From positions 1 through 64,000 of the forward strand of contig DASZBJ010000045.1 of NCBI GenBank assembly GCA_035944115.1: 64,000 bases of DNA. Reading direction: 5' to 3'. The stretch comes from Candidatus Babeliales bacterium (GTDB lineage Bacteria; Babelota; Babeliae; Babelales; Vermiphilaceae). The first letter of the stretch is position 1. Each line of letters starts with the position of its first letter. Made by a program: the position numbers and the translations under genes. Below the pieces are notes generated by a model. The model was not told the DNA's origin. It did not search any database and saw only the letters and a list, made by a program, of their open reading frames with translations. Shown here one piece after another: positions 42,979 to 53,009 of this stretch.

Positions 42979-44031
42979 TTATTCATCTTGTTCAGAATCT
43001 TTAAGAGCCCGTTTTAAATCAGATTCTTTAATATCCATACCAAATGAAAGCCCAAACGCCTTCATATTGTCTTTAACTTCATTCAATGACTTGCGACCAA
43101 AATTCTTAATTTTAAGGCCATCGTCTTCAGCCAAGTTTACCAAATCGATAATGCGTTTAATACCTGCATTAATTAAGCAGTTATGTGCTCGTACTGATAA
43201 TTCTAATTCATCAATAGGCTTTAATAACAACTCTACAGGAACACCTTTCAATCCAGGTCCATCAACCGCAACAGTTTTTTCCTCTTTAATTTTTTCAGGA
43301 GCTACAGAAATCTCATTAAATGGTATCTCTGCACTCGCAAGGAAATGCTCTAACTGTGTACGCAATACTGACACTGAATAATGTAACACATCAAGTGGGT
43401 TTTCAGATCCATCAGTATAGATCTTTAACGTTAACTTGTCGTAATCTATTTCTCCCCCCACACGCGTCTTTTCCACATCAAAAAGCACCTTTTTGATCGG
43501 AGAAAACATAGCATCCAAGTAAATGCGTTCATCATCTTGTAACGCTTTTCCTGCAGGCCACTGTGCCGGTCGATATCCTCTGCCAGTTTCTACAAAGAAT
43601 TCAATATCAAGAGATCCTTGCGCAGAAACATGTGCAATTACGTGATCAAGATTTATCAGTTGTAGATGTTCATCCGCTTTAATATCTGATACGCGCACAA
43701 CACCTTCTTTTTCAACCTTCAAAACCATTTTACCAGGAATACCCTGCGTATTACGCACAACGATTTCTTTAATATTAAGAAGAACTTGCATTGTGTCTTC
43801 AATAACCCCTGGCAAAGAAGAAAATTCGTTGTTAACTCCCTTAATAATTACGGAAGTAACTGCACAACCTTCAACACCGCCAAGCAATACACGACGCAAT
43901 GCATTACCTAATGTATTACCAAAACCAGGCTCTAACGGCTGAGCAACCAACTCACCAAAAGTATCAGTTAACGCTTTCTTATTCCAGCTTAATCGCGGAA
44001 TAGTTAAGGATCTGTACTCTTTTTTATCCAT
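42979..44031 (-). CDS. rpoA: DNA-directed RNA polymerase subunit alpha
   Basis: 350 residues. The N-terminal domain for assembly has EPGFGNTLGNALRRVLL and the later ERIYLDAMFSP region. After an acidic linker, the C-terminal domain carries ELSVRAHNCLINAGIKRI and NFGRKSLNEVKDNM, the parts that contact UP elements and activators. A normal, complete alpha subunit in the standard rpsD-rpoA-rplQ order. Confidence 0.98.
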   Translation of the reverse strand: MDKKEYRSLTIPRLSWNKKALTDTFGELVAQPLEPGFGNTLGNALRRVLLGGVEGCAVTSVIIKGVNNEFSSLPGVIEDTMQVLLNIKEIVVRNTQGIPGKMVLKVEKEGVVRVSDIKADEHLQLINLDHVIAHVSAQGSLDIEFFVETGRGYRPAQWPAGKALQDDERIYLDAMFSPIKKVLFDVEKTRVGGEIDYDKLTLKIYTDGSENPLDVLHYSVSVLRTQLEHFLASAEIPFNEISVAPEKIKEEKTVAVDGPGLKGVPVELLLKPIDELELSVRAHNCLINAGIKRIIDLVNLAEDDGLKIKNFGRKSLNEVKDNMKAFGLSFGMDIKESDLKRALKDSEQDE

Positions 44032-44086
44032 TTGAACTCCTGACTATAAATCGAAATATAACAATCAAAACACACCCAACACAAAA

Positions 44087-44722
44087 TTACTTAGAATACA
44101 ACTCTACAATCAAATGCTCTTCAATTGGCGTCTGTATATCAGTACGAACAGGGAAACGTAGCACACGACCCATTCGTTTTTGTTTATCAAGCTCAAGCCA
44201 CTCAGGAACTTTAATACCGACATTAAGTCTCTTATCAATCACTTGCTCTAAAAAATTATTTTTATCTGCAACGTTTGACGCTAATGTAATCACCTCATTC
44301 ACTGAAACCAGATACGATGGTGAATTTACTTTTTTGCCATTAACCAGGACGTGTCCATGTACAATAACTTGTCGAGCTTGTGAGCGTGTTGTTGCCAATT
44401 TTAATCGATATAATGTATTATCAAGACGGCGCTCAAGGAAATTTAATAAATTTTCTCCTGGAGAACCTGCACGCATTTGTGCTGCATTCTTGAAAAAACG
44501 TTTGAACTGTTTCTCACGAACACCATACATCTCTTTTACTTTTTGCTTTTCTTCTAGCTGTCTACCGTATTCAGAGAGTTTACGCGTACGTTTTTGAGAT
44601 TTTTCTGTTTTTTCACTTACATCAGTGCGGTCAACCTTCGCAGCGCCTGGTCGAGCGAACTCACCACGAGGTGCTCCACCTCGTGGAGTATAACCTTTAT
44701 TATCTTTTTTTGTCTTATCCAT
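44087..44722 (-). CDS. rpsD: 30S ribosomal protein S4
   Basis: 211 residues. The S4 RNA-binding domain is clear (RRLDNTLYRLKLATTRSQARQ, HGHVLVNGKKVN). The N-terminal 45 residues are an extra Gly/Arg/Lys-rich stretch (YTPRGGAPRGEFARPG) not typical of S4. It has no zinc-binding cysteines. Confidence 0.96.
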   Translation of the reverse strand: MDKTKKDNKGYTPRGGAPRGEFARPGAAKVDRTDVSEKTEKSQKRTRKLSEYGRQLEEKQKVKEMYGVREKQFKRFFKNAAQMRAGSPGENLLNFLERRLDNTLYRLKLATTRSQARQVIVHGHVLVNGKKVNSPSYLVSVNEVITLASNVADKNNFLEQVIDKRLNVGIKVPEWLELDKQKRMGRVLRFPVRTDIQTPIEEHLIVELYSK

Positions 44723-44752
44723 ATACCAATTCTTTTGCTATGATCTTAAACT

Positions 44753-45136
44753 TTATACACGACGTTTTTTAGGAGGACGAGTTCCATTATGAGGAAGCGG
44801 AGTCACATCTCTCAACATTGAAATTCCAAAACCACTTGCTTTAAGCGCACGAATAACAGAATCTCTTCCTGCTCCAGGACCCTTCAGGTTAATCGACACT
44901 GTTCGAATGCCTAATACAACCATCTCTTTAGAAAGATGAGTCACAATTTGAGAAGCCGCAAACGGAGTCCCTTTACGTGCACCCTTAAATCCTAATGCTC
45001 CAGAACTACCACGTAATAACACATCGCCTTCAACAGTAGTTACTGAAACAACCGTGTTATTAAAAGAAGAAGATACACACACTGTAGCTACATCTACTCT
45101 TCTTTTTGCTTTTTTAATTTTCTTTTTATATGCCAT
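44753..45136 (-). CDS. rpsK: 30S ribosomal protein S11
   Basis: 127 residues with SSSFNNTVVSVT, GFKGARKGTPFAA, KGPGAGRDSVIRAL and the universal C-terminus HNGTRPPKKRRV. It forms part of the small-subunit platform. Confidence 0.98.
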   Translation of the reverse strand: MAYKKKIKKAKRRVDVATVCVSSSFNNTVVSVTTVEGDVLLRGSSGALGFKGARKGTPFAASQIVTHLSKEMVVLGIRTVSINLKGPGAGRDSVIRALKASGFGISMLRDVTPLPHNGTRPPKKRRV

Positions 45137-45173
45137 TATGACCTTTGGTTCTGAAATAAGGTTATCTAATTAA

Positions 45174-45557
45174 CTATTTCTTAGTGATCTTACGTTTTAA
45201 TGAAACCGATGCTCCACGAGGTCCTTTACGAGTACGCGCATTTGTTTTTGTACGCTGTCCACGAACAGGAAGTCCTCTTTTATGTCGCAAGCCTCGGTAG
45301 CTACCAATATCCTGCAGACGTCTGATATGCAAAGTGATATCTCTACGCAGATTTCCTTCAGTAACATAGTTAGTCGCAACCTCTTTTTGAATTGCAGCAA
45401 CCTGATCATCAGTTAGGTTCTTCACTCGAGTATCAAAACTAATATTTAACTTCGTTAAAATATCACGAGACGACTTAATACCTATCCCAAAAACATAGGT
45501 AAGTCCGTACTCTATACGCTTATTTTCCGGTAAATTTGCGCCCTCAATTCTAGCCAT
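45174..45557 (-). CDS. rpsM: 30S ribosomal protein S13
   Basis: 127 residues with [21 protein letters not shown] and the C-terminal [20 protein letters not shown] basic tail that contacts tRNA. Standard place after rpmJ. Confidence 0.98.
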   Translation of the reverse strand: MARIEGANLPENKRIEYGLTYVFGIGIKSSRDILTKLNISFDTRVKNLTDDQVAAIQKEVATNYVTEGNLRRDITLHIRRLQDIGSYRGLRHKRGLPVRGQRTKTNARTRKGPRGASVSLKRKITKK

Positions 45558-45568
45558 AACAATTATCC

Positions 45569-45685
45569 TTAACCTTGTCGCTGTTTATGTTTAGCATTAC
45601 GTTTGCAAATCACACGAACAACGCGTTTCCTTTTAATCACGCGACAATCATCGCACATTGGTTTAACTGACGTTCTTACTTTCAT
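45569..45685 (-). CDS. rpmJ: 50S ribosomal protein L36
   Basis: A 38-codon gene starting [10 protein letters not shown]. The zinc ligands are Cys11, Cys14, Cys27 and His33. It lies between infA and rpsM, the normal place. Keeping the zinc form suggests no zinc-saving replacement here. Confidence 0.95.
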   Translation of the reverse strand: MKVRTSVKPMCDDCRVIKRKRVVRVICKRNAKHKQRQG

Positions 45686-45714
45686 CGCACATTCCTTACT
45701 ATAAATTCAACCGC

Positions 45715-45954
45715 TTAGTTTTTATACCGTAACACAATTCTACCACGAGTCAGATCATAAGAAGACAGCTCTAACGCAACCTTATCTCCAGGCAAAATTT
45801 TTATGTAAAACATACGCATTTTACCCGAAACGTGTCCAAGTACCTTATGTCCACCTTCTATTTCAACAAGAAACATCGCATTCGGTAATGTTTCTTTTAC
45901 AACACCATCTACTCTAATAATACCTTCTTTTTGCTTTTGCTGTTCTTTTTTCAT
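45715..45954 (-). CDS. infA: Translation initiation factor IF-1
   Basis: 79 residues of OB fold: [59 protein letters not shown]. It has about seven extra Lys/Gln-rich residues at the N-terminus. It lies 3 nt after map. Confidence 0.97.
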   Translation of the reverse strand: MKKEQQKQKEGIIRVDGVVKETLPNAMFLVEIEGGHKVLGHVSGKMRMFYIKILPGDKVALELSSYDLTRGRIVLRYKN

Positions 45955-45957
45955 ATT

Positions 45958-46719
45958 TTAAATGCCCTCCCTTAATCGCGTTAACACGACTGGCTCATTA
46001 TTAGTAATTAAAACAGTATCTTCTACGTGCACAGCCATACTTGTATCAACTGTTCTTACCGTCCATCCGTCCTTAGCTACATACACATCATAATGCCCCA
46101 TAGTAACCATTGGCTCTAACGCAAATGTCATACCAGGTTTTAACAATGGCCCCTTACCAGGAACACCATAATTCAATATTTCTGGATCCTCATGCATCTG
46201 CTTACCAATACCATGTCCTGCAAAATCGCGTACAACACCAAAGCCGTTCGCTTCTACTTCTTTTTGAATAGCAGCAGATATGTCGGTTAAATAATTACCA
46301 GCTCGCGCTTGTGCTATACCTTTTTCTAGTGATGACTGTCCAACAGCAACCAATCGTCGCACTTCTTCTTTCACATCGCCCACAAAAAAAACTCGTGCCA
46401 TATCAGCACTATATCCTTTCCATGAAGCGCATACGTCAACTTTTACTATGTCACCATTCTTCAATACAGAATCGCGATGGGGAACACCGTGCACTACTTC
46501 ATCATTTATTGATACACAGCTTACATGCTTGTAACCCATATATCCTTTCATTTTTGAAAGTAATCCATTATCACGCAATCGCTTTTCGACAAAAGCATCA
46601 ATTTCAAATGTTGAAATACCAGGAACTATCAATGGTATTAGTTCATTAAAAATACCCGCCAACAATTGCCCTGCGCGTCCCATTTTATAAATAGCATCTT
46701 TGTTTTTAATCGTAATCAT
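45958..46719 (-). CDS. map: Methionine aminopeptidase, type I
   Basis: 253 residues. It removes the initiator methionine from new proteins. The five metal ligands fall in KVDVCASWKGYSADMAR (two Asp), GHGIGKQMHEDP (His), FALEPMV (Glu) and HVEDTVLI (Glu). The fold and length fit the type I enzyme without zinc-finger extension. Placed between adk and infA as in many bacteria. Confidence 0.97.
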   Translation of the reverse strand: MITIKNKDAIYKMGRAGQLLAGIFNELIPLIVPGISTFEIDAFVEKRLRDNGLLSKMKGYMGYKHVSCVSINDEVVHGVPHRDSVLKNGDIVKVDVCASWKGYSADMARVFFVGDVKEEVRRLVAVGQSSLEKGIAQARAGNYLTDISAAIQKEVEANGFGVVRDFAGHGIGKQMHEDPEILNYGVPGKGPLLKPGMTFALEPMVTMGHYDVYVAKDGWTVRTVDTSMAVHVEDTVLITNNEPVVLTRLREGI

Positions 46720-46726
46720 ATCGCTT

Positions 46727-47407
46727 TTACAAAACCTTACGCTTAAACTCTTGAAAGATATCTTCCAAGGAAGAATCTACATCAATCTCAATAACTGGCT
46801 GCCCTATCTTCTTATAAAAATCCATCAATGGCTGAGTATGTTTATGATACATATCCAAACGCACTAAAATAGCCTCTATGTCATCATCCTTACGACGCTC
46901 TAACGGTCCTGAACACACATCACATATAAAAGGCACTTGCGGCTCCAACCCTGATCCCTCAACAGTTGAATACACCGCCTGACATTCCTTTTTTTGACAA
47001 ATTAATCGGCTCGTTAACCGTGCAATCAATTTCTCATCAGATAATGTAAATAGGACCACATGAAATGATACATTTTTAAACTGATTTTTAATCAAAGAGC
47101 AAAATGATTCTGCTTGGTGTACAGATCGAGGATAGCCATCCAAAATCACCGTACGTATATCATCACGAGTATCAAGCAACCATTCTTCAACCATTGCTAT
47201 AATAATATCATCTGACACTAAGCCGCCACTTTTAATCGCAGCCTCAATGATCTTTCCAATTTCTGTTTGATTCGCAATATGCTGTCGACACAAATTACCT
47301 GTTGATAGCTGCAACCACTGTAATTCTTTAACACACAATGCAGACAGAGAGCCTTTACCTGAACCAGGTGGTCCAATAAAAACAAAGATATCTTTCTTAC
47401 CATTCAT
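46727..47407 (-). CDS. adk: Adenylate kinase
   Basis: 226 residues. P-loop GPPGSGKGS, AMP-binding LDGYPRSVHQAESF, and a long LID with four cysteines (CQKKEC and CDVC) that probably bind zinc; the first pair is spaced by four residues rather than two. RKDD and later RLDMYHKHT close the LID region. It keeps the AMP/ADP/ATP balance and sits in its usual place after secY, though 150 nt separate them. Confidence 0.95.
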   Translation of the reverse strand: MNGKKDIFVFIGPPGSGKGSLSALCVKELQWLQLSTGNLCRQHIANQTEIGKIIEAAIKSGGLVSDDIIIAMVEEWLLDTRDDIRTVILDGYPRSVHQAESFCSLIKNQFKNVSFHVVLFTLSDEKLIARLTSRLICQKKECQAVYSTVEGSGLEPQVPFICDVCSGPLERRKDDDIEAILVRLDMYHKHTQPLMDFYKKIGQPVIEIDVDSSLEDIFQEFKRKVL

Positions 47408-47557
47408 TGCGCTTGTTTCCTCAAGATCCCCTAAAAACCGCCGACATTTCTATTAGAAATCATTTTAACAAAAAACAGAAAAATGTCCATATTCAATAAC
47501 TCAATATATTCAAATCTTTTGCTTATTTCTACTGCTTTTTACCATATATTATCATAA

Positions 47558-48889
47558 TTATCGACGCAACCGACTTTGCAATCTTCCTGATGACAAGAAT
47601 CCTTCGTATCTATTTTCGATCAAATACGCCTCAATCTGTGCCGCTGCTTCAAGAGCAACTCCAACTACGATCAGCAGCGCTGTTCCACCCAAATAGAATG
47701 GCATTTTATCCATCAGCACACGTTCAACAAAAAGATTTAAAACGATTGGTAATGAAGCCAGAATACCGAGATATACAGCTCCTACTAATCCTATACGGTT
47801 CAAAATATAATCAAAAAATTCGGCAGTACTTTTACCTGGTCGAATTCCTGGAATAAAACCACCACTTTTCTTAATATTATCTGCAAGCTCTACTGGATTA
47901 AACTGTAATGCCGTCCATAAGTAAGAAAACGCAATGATCAAAACAAATTGGATTACATTAAACAACAACCCCATAGGATTCATTGCTTCTGAAATCCACT
48001 TGAACATGTCAAAACGTTCTGCAAGCATCGATAACAAAAATATTGGCATATTAAGCATAGTTCCCGCAAGAATTACTGGCATCACGCCTGAGGTATTAAT
48101 CTTAAAAGGAATATAGGTACTCTGACCACCATATACTCTGTTACCAACAACACGACGCGTATACTGTACTGGTATTTTACGTTCACCTCGTTCTAAAAAG
48201 ACAATGCATGCAGTTATAGCAATATACACCGCTATAATAAATACTGCTGTTGCCGGATGCGTAATACCTTCAAGTACCTGTCCTATCGTCTTGATACCAT
48301 AGTCCATGAAATGCGCAACCGTACCCGCAAAAATAATCATGGAGCTCCCATTACCGAGTCCAAAGATTGAAATCTGCTCACCAAGCCACATGACAAACAT
48401 TGCACCAACGGTTAACGACAAAACACACATAATTCTAAATGACCAACCTGGCTCTAATACCAATCCGCGATTTTCAAGCAGGAATGCTAATCCCACACTT
48501 TGCACAATCGCAACAAAGAATGTCAGATATCGTGTATATTGATTAACAATTTTTCGACCGTATTCCCCTTCTTTGACTAACGCCTCTAAAGAAGGCACAA
48601 CCATACCTAATATTTGCATCATAATAGAAGCAGATATATATGGCTGAATACCAAGTGCAAAAATGGTGGCTTCACGTAAACCTCCTCCTGAAAACATATC
48701 AAGATAGGCAAACAAACCACCAAGACCTTTTGCTTGCGCCATAAGCGTTCGCAAAGCATCCACATTCACACCTACTACCGGAATGTGATTACCAAATCTA
48801 TAAACAATAAAAACACCGAGCGTAAATAAAAATTTTTTACGCAACTCAGGAATAAAAAAAATATTAAGAAAATTTTTTATTAGAATCAC
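47558..48889 (-). CDS. secY: Protein translocase subunit SecY
   Basis: 443 residues with ten membrane segments. MFSGGGLREATIFALGIQPYI and the later GNRVYGGQSTYIPFKINTSGVMPVI are SecY hallmarks, and PFYLGGTALLIVVGVALEA marks the last helices. It forms the export channel used by all the signal-peptide proteins in this window. The start is GTG at 48889, four bases after the rplO stop, with only weak AGGA nearby; translational coupling is likely. Confidence 0.96.
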   Translation of the reverse strand: MILIKNFLNIFFIPELRKKFLFTLGVFIVYRFGNHIPVVGVNVDALRTLMAQAKGLGGLFAYLDMFSGGGLREATIFALGIQPYISASIMMQILGMVVPSLEALVKEGEYGRKIVNQYTRYLTFFVAIVQSVGLAFLLENRGLVLEPGWSFRIMCVLSLTVGAMFVMWLGEQISIFGLGNGSSMIIFAGTVAHFMDYGIKTIGQVLEGITHPATAVFIIAVYIAITACIVFLERGERKIPVQYTRRVVGNRVYGGQSTYIPFKINTSGVMPVILAGTMLNMPIFLLSMLAERFDMFKWISEAMNPMGLLFNVIQFVLIIAFSYLWTALQFNPVELADNIKKSGGFIPGIRPGKSTAEFFDYILNRIGLVGAVYLGILASLPIVLNLFVERVLMDKMPFYLGGTALLIVVGVALEAAAQIEAYLIENRYEGFLSSGRLQSRLRR

Positions 48890-48893
48890 GGTC

Positions 48894-49352
48894 CTACATC
48901 TCCTTGTTTAAGCGAACCTCTCCACCTAGCTCCTCAACCATTTTTCTTGCAGATTCACTACACGCATCCACAATAACTACCAAACGCTTGGACAACGTAC
49001 CAGATCCTAATAATTTAAGCAAAACAGAATCACCTTTTTGACTTCTTTTCAACTTAACAATTCCATGCTCAATCAATAACTCTCTGGTTACTTGCGCTCC
49101 ATCTTCAAACACATTCAATTGATCAAGGTTAAATACTTCAACCTTTGTTTCAAATGCCGCATTGTTGAAACCACTTTTTGGTAAACGGCGGAATAATGGC
49201 ATTTGTCCACCTTCAAATCCCATACGAACTGCACCACCAGAACGGGCTTTTTGTCCTTTATGTCCCTTTCCAGCTGTACCACCTCTTTTGCCACCACGAC
49301 CAACACGTTTTCTCTGTTTAACTAATTTAGTTAATTTATGCAGTTCTAACAT
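48894..49352 (-). CDS. rplO: 50S ribosomal protein L15
   Basis: 152 residues with KRVGRGGKRGGTAGKGHKGQKARSG-type N-terminal glycine/basic region and FEGGQMPLFRRLPKSGF. ATG 49352 gives the normal MLELHKL start; TTG 49364 is less likely. It overlaps the 3' end of rpsE by 17 nt, leaving no room for rpmD (L30), which usually lies between them. Confidence 0.97.
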   Translation of the reverse strand: MLELHKLTKLVKQRKRVGRGGKRGGTAGKGHKGQKARSGGAVRMGFEGGQMPLFRRLPKSGFNNAAFETKVEVFNLDQLNVFEDGAQVTRELLIEHGIVKLKRSQKGDSVLLKLLGSGTLSKRLVVIVDACSESARKMVEELGGEVRLNKEM

Positions 49353-49851
49353 CTTTTTTTCCAATAATATCAGATATAGTTACGTTTCTTAATTTTGCAA
49401 GATGCTCTGCTGAGCGCAATTTAGCAAAGGCATTCAAGGTAGCCTTAACAACATTCTGTCTATTCGCTGATCCCAATGATTTTGCCAACACATCTTTAAT
49501 GCCCACAGCATCCATAACTGAGCGCATTGCTCCACCAGCAATAACTCCGGTACCCTTTGAAGCAGATCGCACAATTACGCGACTTGCACCATGACGTCCT
49601 TCTACCGCATATGGAATTGTATCACCACGTAACGGTACTGCGATCATATTTTTACGCGCTGCGTTTGTTGCTTTCGCAATAGCCTGTGAAACTTCTCGGC
49701 TTTTACCAAGGCCTATGCCAATATTTCCTTTTTGATCACCAATCACTACAAATGCTGAAAAAGAAAATCTTTTTCCACCTTTAGTAACCTTAGTAACCCG
49801 TCGTACGTTAATAACGTGATCAACCATTACAGCTTCTTTTGTCTTTGCCAT
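49336..49851 (-). CDS. rpsE: 30S ribosomal protein S5
   Basis: 171 residues with INVRRVTKVTKGGKRFSFSA, GNIGIGLGKSREVSQAIAKA and GTGVIAGGAMRSVMDAVGI. It helps control decoding accuracy. Ends inside the rplO start. Confidence 0.98.
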   Translation of the reverse strand: MAKTKEAVMVDHVINVRRVTKVTKGGKRFSFSAFVVIGDQKGNIGIGLGKSREVSQAIAKATNAARKNMIAVPLRGDTIPYAVEGRHGASRVIVRSASKGTGVIAGGAMRSVMDAVGIKDVLAKSLGSANRQNVVKATLNAFAKLRSAEHLAKLRNVTISDIIGKKDVRTA

Positions 49852-49868
49852 GCATATAACCTATAATC

Positions 49869-50225
49869 TTAAAGTTTTAATCCGCCTTCTCGCAGACCTT
49901 CTGCCAACTCTTGAACTCGACCATGATATAAAAACTGTCCTCGATCAAAAACAACAGTAGTAATGCCTTCTTTTTTTGCAAGTGCCGCTAATTCACGGCC
50001 TACAGAACGAGAAATTGTTTTTTTGTCACCAGACGCATTACTCAATTGTTGTGATGAAAAAGAAACAACTGTTTTTCCAATCTGATCATTAATAAGCTGC
50101 GCATAAATATGCTTCAAACTTCTAAATACAGAGACACGTAGTATATCTGCGGTACCGCTCATTTTTTTACGATTTCGCAACGCTCTGCGCTTTGTACGTG
50201 CTTTTATTTTTTTCAACAACGACAT
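49869..50225 (-). CDS. rplR: 50S ribosomal protein L18
   Basis: 118 residues. LRVSVFRSLKHIYAQLI and VVFDRGQFLYHGRVQELAEGLREGGL are typical. It binds 5S rRNA. Confidence 0.97.
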   Translation of the reverse strand: MSLLKKIKARTKRRALRNRKKMSGTADILRVSVFRSLKHIYAQLINDQIGKTVVSFSSQQLSNASGDKKTISRSVGRELAALAKKEGITTVVFDRGQFLYHGRVQELAEGLREGGLKL

Positions 50226-50250
50226 TTTATTTCATCCAATACAATATCAA

Positions 50251-50799
50251 TTACTTAGACTTTGTCTTACCTGCTTTTTGTACAACTACTTCTGTTACAA
50301 GCCGGATACCTGTACCTTTGTATGGTTCAGGAGCTCTCAATGCTCTCACTTCACTACACACAAGCCCTACAAGCTCTTTATCATGCGAAGAAAACGTTAG
50401 ATTTTGCCCTGTTCGATCAATATCTAAGGTAACTCCTCCAGGTAAATCAAAATCAATTTTATGACTAAATCCTAAGCTAAAAACAATTTTGTCTCCGGAC
50501 TTAACTGCTTTATAACCCAACCCAATTATTTGTAATTTTTTTTCAAAACCTACATCTGCGCCTTTAATCTTGTTCGCAAGTAACGCTCGATGCAACCCCC
50601 ATATTCTATTAACATCACGAGGTAGTTTTTTCGATTCATCTAGTTTCAAAAACAATTGTCCATCTTCTACTTGTACAAGCAACTCAGATGGGACCGCATA
50701 TGCTCCAGAACCCTTGCTACCCTTATACTGTACCTCAGATCCTTTTAGAACAACTGCAACATTACCTAATGCTATCGCCTTTCGGCCTATCTTTGACAT
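50251..50799 (-). CDS. rplF: 50S ribosomal protein L6
   Basis: 182 residues, MSKIGRKAI start, GLHRALLANKIKGADVGFEKKLQI and the ending EPYKGTGIRLVTEVVVQKAGK. Standard place between rpsH and rplR. Confidence 0.97.
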   Translation of the reverse strand: MSKIGRKAIALGNVAVVLKGSEVQYKGSKGSGAYAVPSELLVQVEDGQLFLKLDESKKLPRDVNRIWGLHRALLANKIKGADVGFEKKLQIIGLGYKAVKSGDKIVFSLGFSHKIDFDLPGGVTLDIDRTGQNLTFSSHDKELVGLVCSEVRALRAPEPYKGTGIRLVTEVVVQKAGKTKSK

Positions 50800-50811
50800 A
50801 CTAATACCTTC

Positions 50812-51204
50812 CTACCAAACAGTACAAATCACTTCGCCGCCAACACCAAATTCTCTTGCCTGCTTGTGAGTAAGAATGCCGCGATTCGTTGTCAAAATAG
50901 CAACACCCAAGTTACCAATAACTGGCTTGATCTCATGCGTTCCTGCATAAAAACGACGCGCCGGAGAACTCACTCGAGTGATTTCATGAATCACCGATTC
51001 ACCACCAGCATATTTCAAAACAATTTTTATTACTTGCTTACCTTGCTCTTCAAGAACCTGACAGTCCCTAATGAACCCCTCTTTTTTGAGCACTAGCCCA
51101 ATTTCAAATTTCATCTTAGAAGAAGGAATAACAACAAAAGATTTTGATGCCATAATTCCATTTCTAATAATAGTCAAAAAATTTCCAATAACATCTATTG
51201 ACAT
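50812..51204 (-). CDS. rpsH: 30S ribosomal protein S8
   Basis: 130 residues with FLTIIRNGIMASKSFVVIPSSKMK and the C-terminal NRGILTHKQAREFGVGGEVICTVW. It binds 16S rRNA and, in other bacteria, can repress the spc operon. Confidence 0.97.
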   Translation of the reverse strand: MSIDVIGNFLTIIRNGIMASKSFVVIPSSKMKFEIGLVLKKEGFIRDCQVLEEQGKQVIKIVLKYAGGESVIHEITRVSSPARRFYAGTHEIKPVIGNLGVAILTTNRGILTHKQAREFGVGGEVICTVW

Positions 51205-51227
51205 GAAAGCCCTTTTAACAAATTATT

Positions 51228-51413
51228 TTACCAACTTGTCTTTTGAACACCAGGAAGCAATCCCTTCAAGGCATTTTTTCTAAAACACAAACGACACATC
51301 ATAAACATTCTCATATAACCTCGTGGTCTTCCACAAAGCTGACAACGATTACGAGCCCTTACTTCAAATTTTGGAACCCTTTTTGACTTCTCTATTAATG
51401 CCTTTCTGGCCAT
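51228..51413 (-). CDS. rpsN: 30S ribosomal protein S14, zinc-binding type
   Basis: 61 residues, MARKALIEK start. Cys24, Cys27, Cys40 and Cys43 form the zinc site (CQLC and CRLC). This is the short type Z form. Confidence 0.97.
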   Translation of the reverse strand: MARKALIEKSKRVPKFEVRARNRCQLCGRPRGYMRMFMMCRLCFRKNALKGLLPGVQKTSW

Positions 51414-51439
51414 AATAATACCTCTATTACCGCTAATCG

Positions 51440-51994
51440 TTATTTATTTTTTACAAACGGCATACCAAATTTTTTCAGCAAAGCTCGCCCGTGCTCATCA
51501 TTAGTTGCGGTTGTATGGATCGTAATATTTAACCCGCCCAACTTGCTGCCTTCTTCATAATCAACTTCTGGAAAAATGATCCACTCTTTTATGCCAACAT
51601 TATAGTTACCACGACCATCAAACTTATCGGATACACCCTGAAAGTCACGCACTTTTGGAAAGGCTAAAGTAATCAATCGATCCAAGAAATCATACATTTT
51701 TTTCCCACGCAACGTTACCATAACACCTATTGGCATTCCTTCACGCAGCTTGAACCCCGCTATCGATTTCTTTGCTAATCTACGAGCCGGCAACTGTCCA
51801 GTTACCTTCCCCATAATATCAGAGATCGACCCTATAATCTTACTATTAGTAAGCGCAGTACTAGCACCCACATTGATTACAACTTTTGCAACCTTTGGGA
51901 CCTGCATAACATTACCAAGACCAAGGTCCTTCAACAATTGCGGACGAATCTCAGCATTGTACATATCTTCTAAACGACTTTTTATCCTTGACAC
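51440..51994 (-). CDS. rplE: 50S ribosomal protein L5
   Basis: 184 residues. [56 protein letters not shown] and [25 protein letters not shown] are conserved. It binds 5S rRNA. Confidence 0.98.
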   Translation of the reverse strand: MSRIKSRLEDMYNAEIRPQLLKDLGLGNVMQVPKVAKVVINVGASTALTNSKIIGSISDIMGKVTGQLPARRLAKKSIAGFKLREGMPIGVMVTLRGKKMYDFLDRLITLAFPKVRDFQGVSDKFDGRGNYNVGIKEWIIFPEVDYEEGSKLGGLNITIHTTATNDEHGRALLKKFGMPFVKNK

Positions 51995-52023
51995 TGTTTT
52001 TTACCCTTAATATGCACAAATTA

Positions 52024-52338
52024 TCAAAACGCTTTTTGACATCGATGACATGCGCGTGTTGTTTTTGCATTGTCCAACACTTGAACAATAACACGACATG
52101 GCGCCTTACACCCTGAACAAACCGGCATAACGCGAGACATCGCCACCTTTGACTCTTCTTTCTTTATTCCTGACGCTTCGCCTTGCTTACGCGCCTTATA
52201 ATGTCGAGTCACTAGAGCGACATTTTTAACTATAACTTTATCTTCTTTAGGAAAAATTTCAATAACCTCGCCTTGCTTGCCTTTATCTTTACCAGATAGT
52301 ACAAACACCAGGTCATTTTTTTTAATACGAGCTACCAT
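52024..52338 (-). CDS. rplX: 50S ribosomal protein L24
   Basis: 104 residues with the KOW motif LSGKDKGKQGEVI. The C-terminus has two CxxC pairs (CSGC and CHRC) forming a probable zinc site, seen in some L24 proteins. Confidence 0.97.
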   Translation of the reverse strand: MVARIKKNDLVFVLSGKDKGKQGEVIEIFPKEDKVIVKNVALVTRHYKARKQGEASGIKKEESKVAMSRVMPVCSGCKAPCRVIVQVLDNAKTTRACHRCQKAF

Positions 52339-52347
52339 AAAAATCCT

Positions 52348-52713
52348 TTACAAAACCTCTGGAGCCAAAGAAACTATTTTCATGTATCCTCGCGTCCGTA
52401 GCTCTCGAGCAATAGGCCCAAAAATACGTGAAGCAATTGGCTCTTTTTCCTTAATAATCACTGCCGCATTATCCCCAAAACGAATATAGCTACCATCTGC
52501 ACGGCGAAATTCTTTTCGAACTCTCACTATAACCGCTGTGACAACATCACCCTTTTTTACCATACCACCTGGCATAGCTTTTTTTACTGAGCAAACAATC
52601 GTGTCTCCTAAGTATGCATATCGCTTGCGTGTTCCGCCAACAATATGAATACATGCCAATTCTTTTGCTCCAGAATTGTCTGCGACCTCTAAACGTGATT
52701 CTTTTTGTAACAT
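52348..52713 (-). CDS. rplN: 50S ribosomal protein L14
   Basis: 121 residues. [40 protein letters not shown] and [11 protein letters not shown] are universal L14 blocks. Confidence 0.98.
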   Translation of the reverse strand: MLQKESRLEVADNSGAKELACIHIVGGTRKRYAYLGDTIVCSVKKAMPGGMVKKGDVVTAVIVRVRKEFRRADGSYIRFGDNAAVIIKEKEPIASRIFGPIARELRTRGYMKIVSLAPEVL

Positions 52714-52733
52714 AGCATTATACCTTGTTCGTT

Positions 52734-53009
52734 TTATTTCGCCTGAATTGTAGCTGCATCAAGAACATGCGAAAGATACATATACTTCGTTTTAGAAACA
52801 GGCCGCCCCTCATAAAATGCAACCATGTCCCCCATTTTTGCTACTTCCGTTTCATCATGCACTTTATACTTTTTACTAACGCGAACTACTTTATGAAAAA
52901 CCGGATGCATAAATGTTCGTTCAGTCAGTACGGTAACCGTTTTATCCATTTTATCGGAAATTACCTTTCCGATAAAAACTTTACGTTTTGTTTCTTTAGT
53001 CTGTGTCAT
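52734..53009 (-). CDS. rpsQ: 30S ribosomal protein S17
   Basis: 91 residues. [38 protein letters not shown] and [12 protein letters not shown] are typical. The ATG overlaps the rpmC stop (ATGA). Confidence 0.97.
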   Translation of the reverse strand: MTQTKETKRKVFIGKVISDKMDKTVTVLTERTFMHPVFHKVVRVSKKYKVHDETEVAKMGDMVAFYEGRPVSKTKYMYLSHVLDAATIQAK

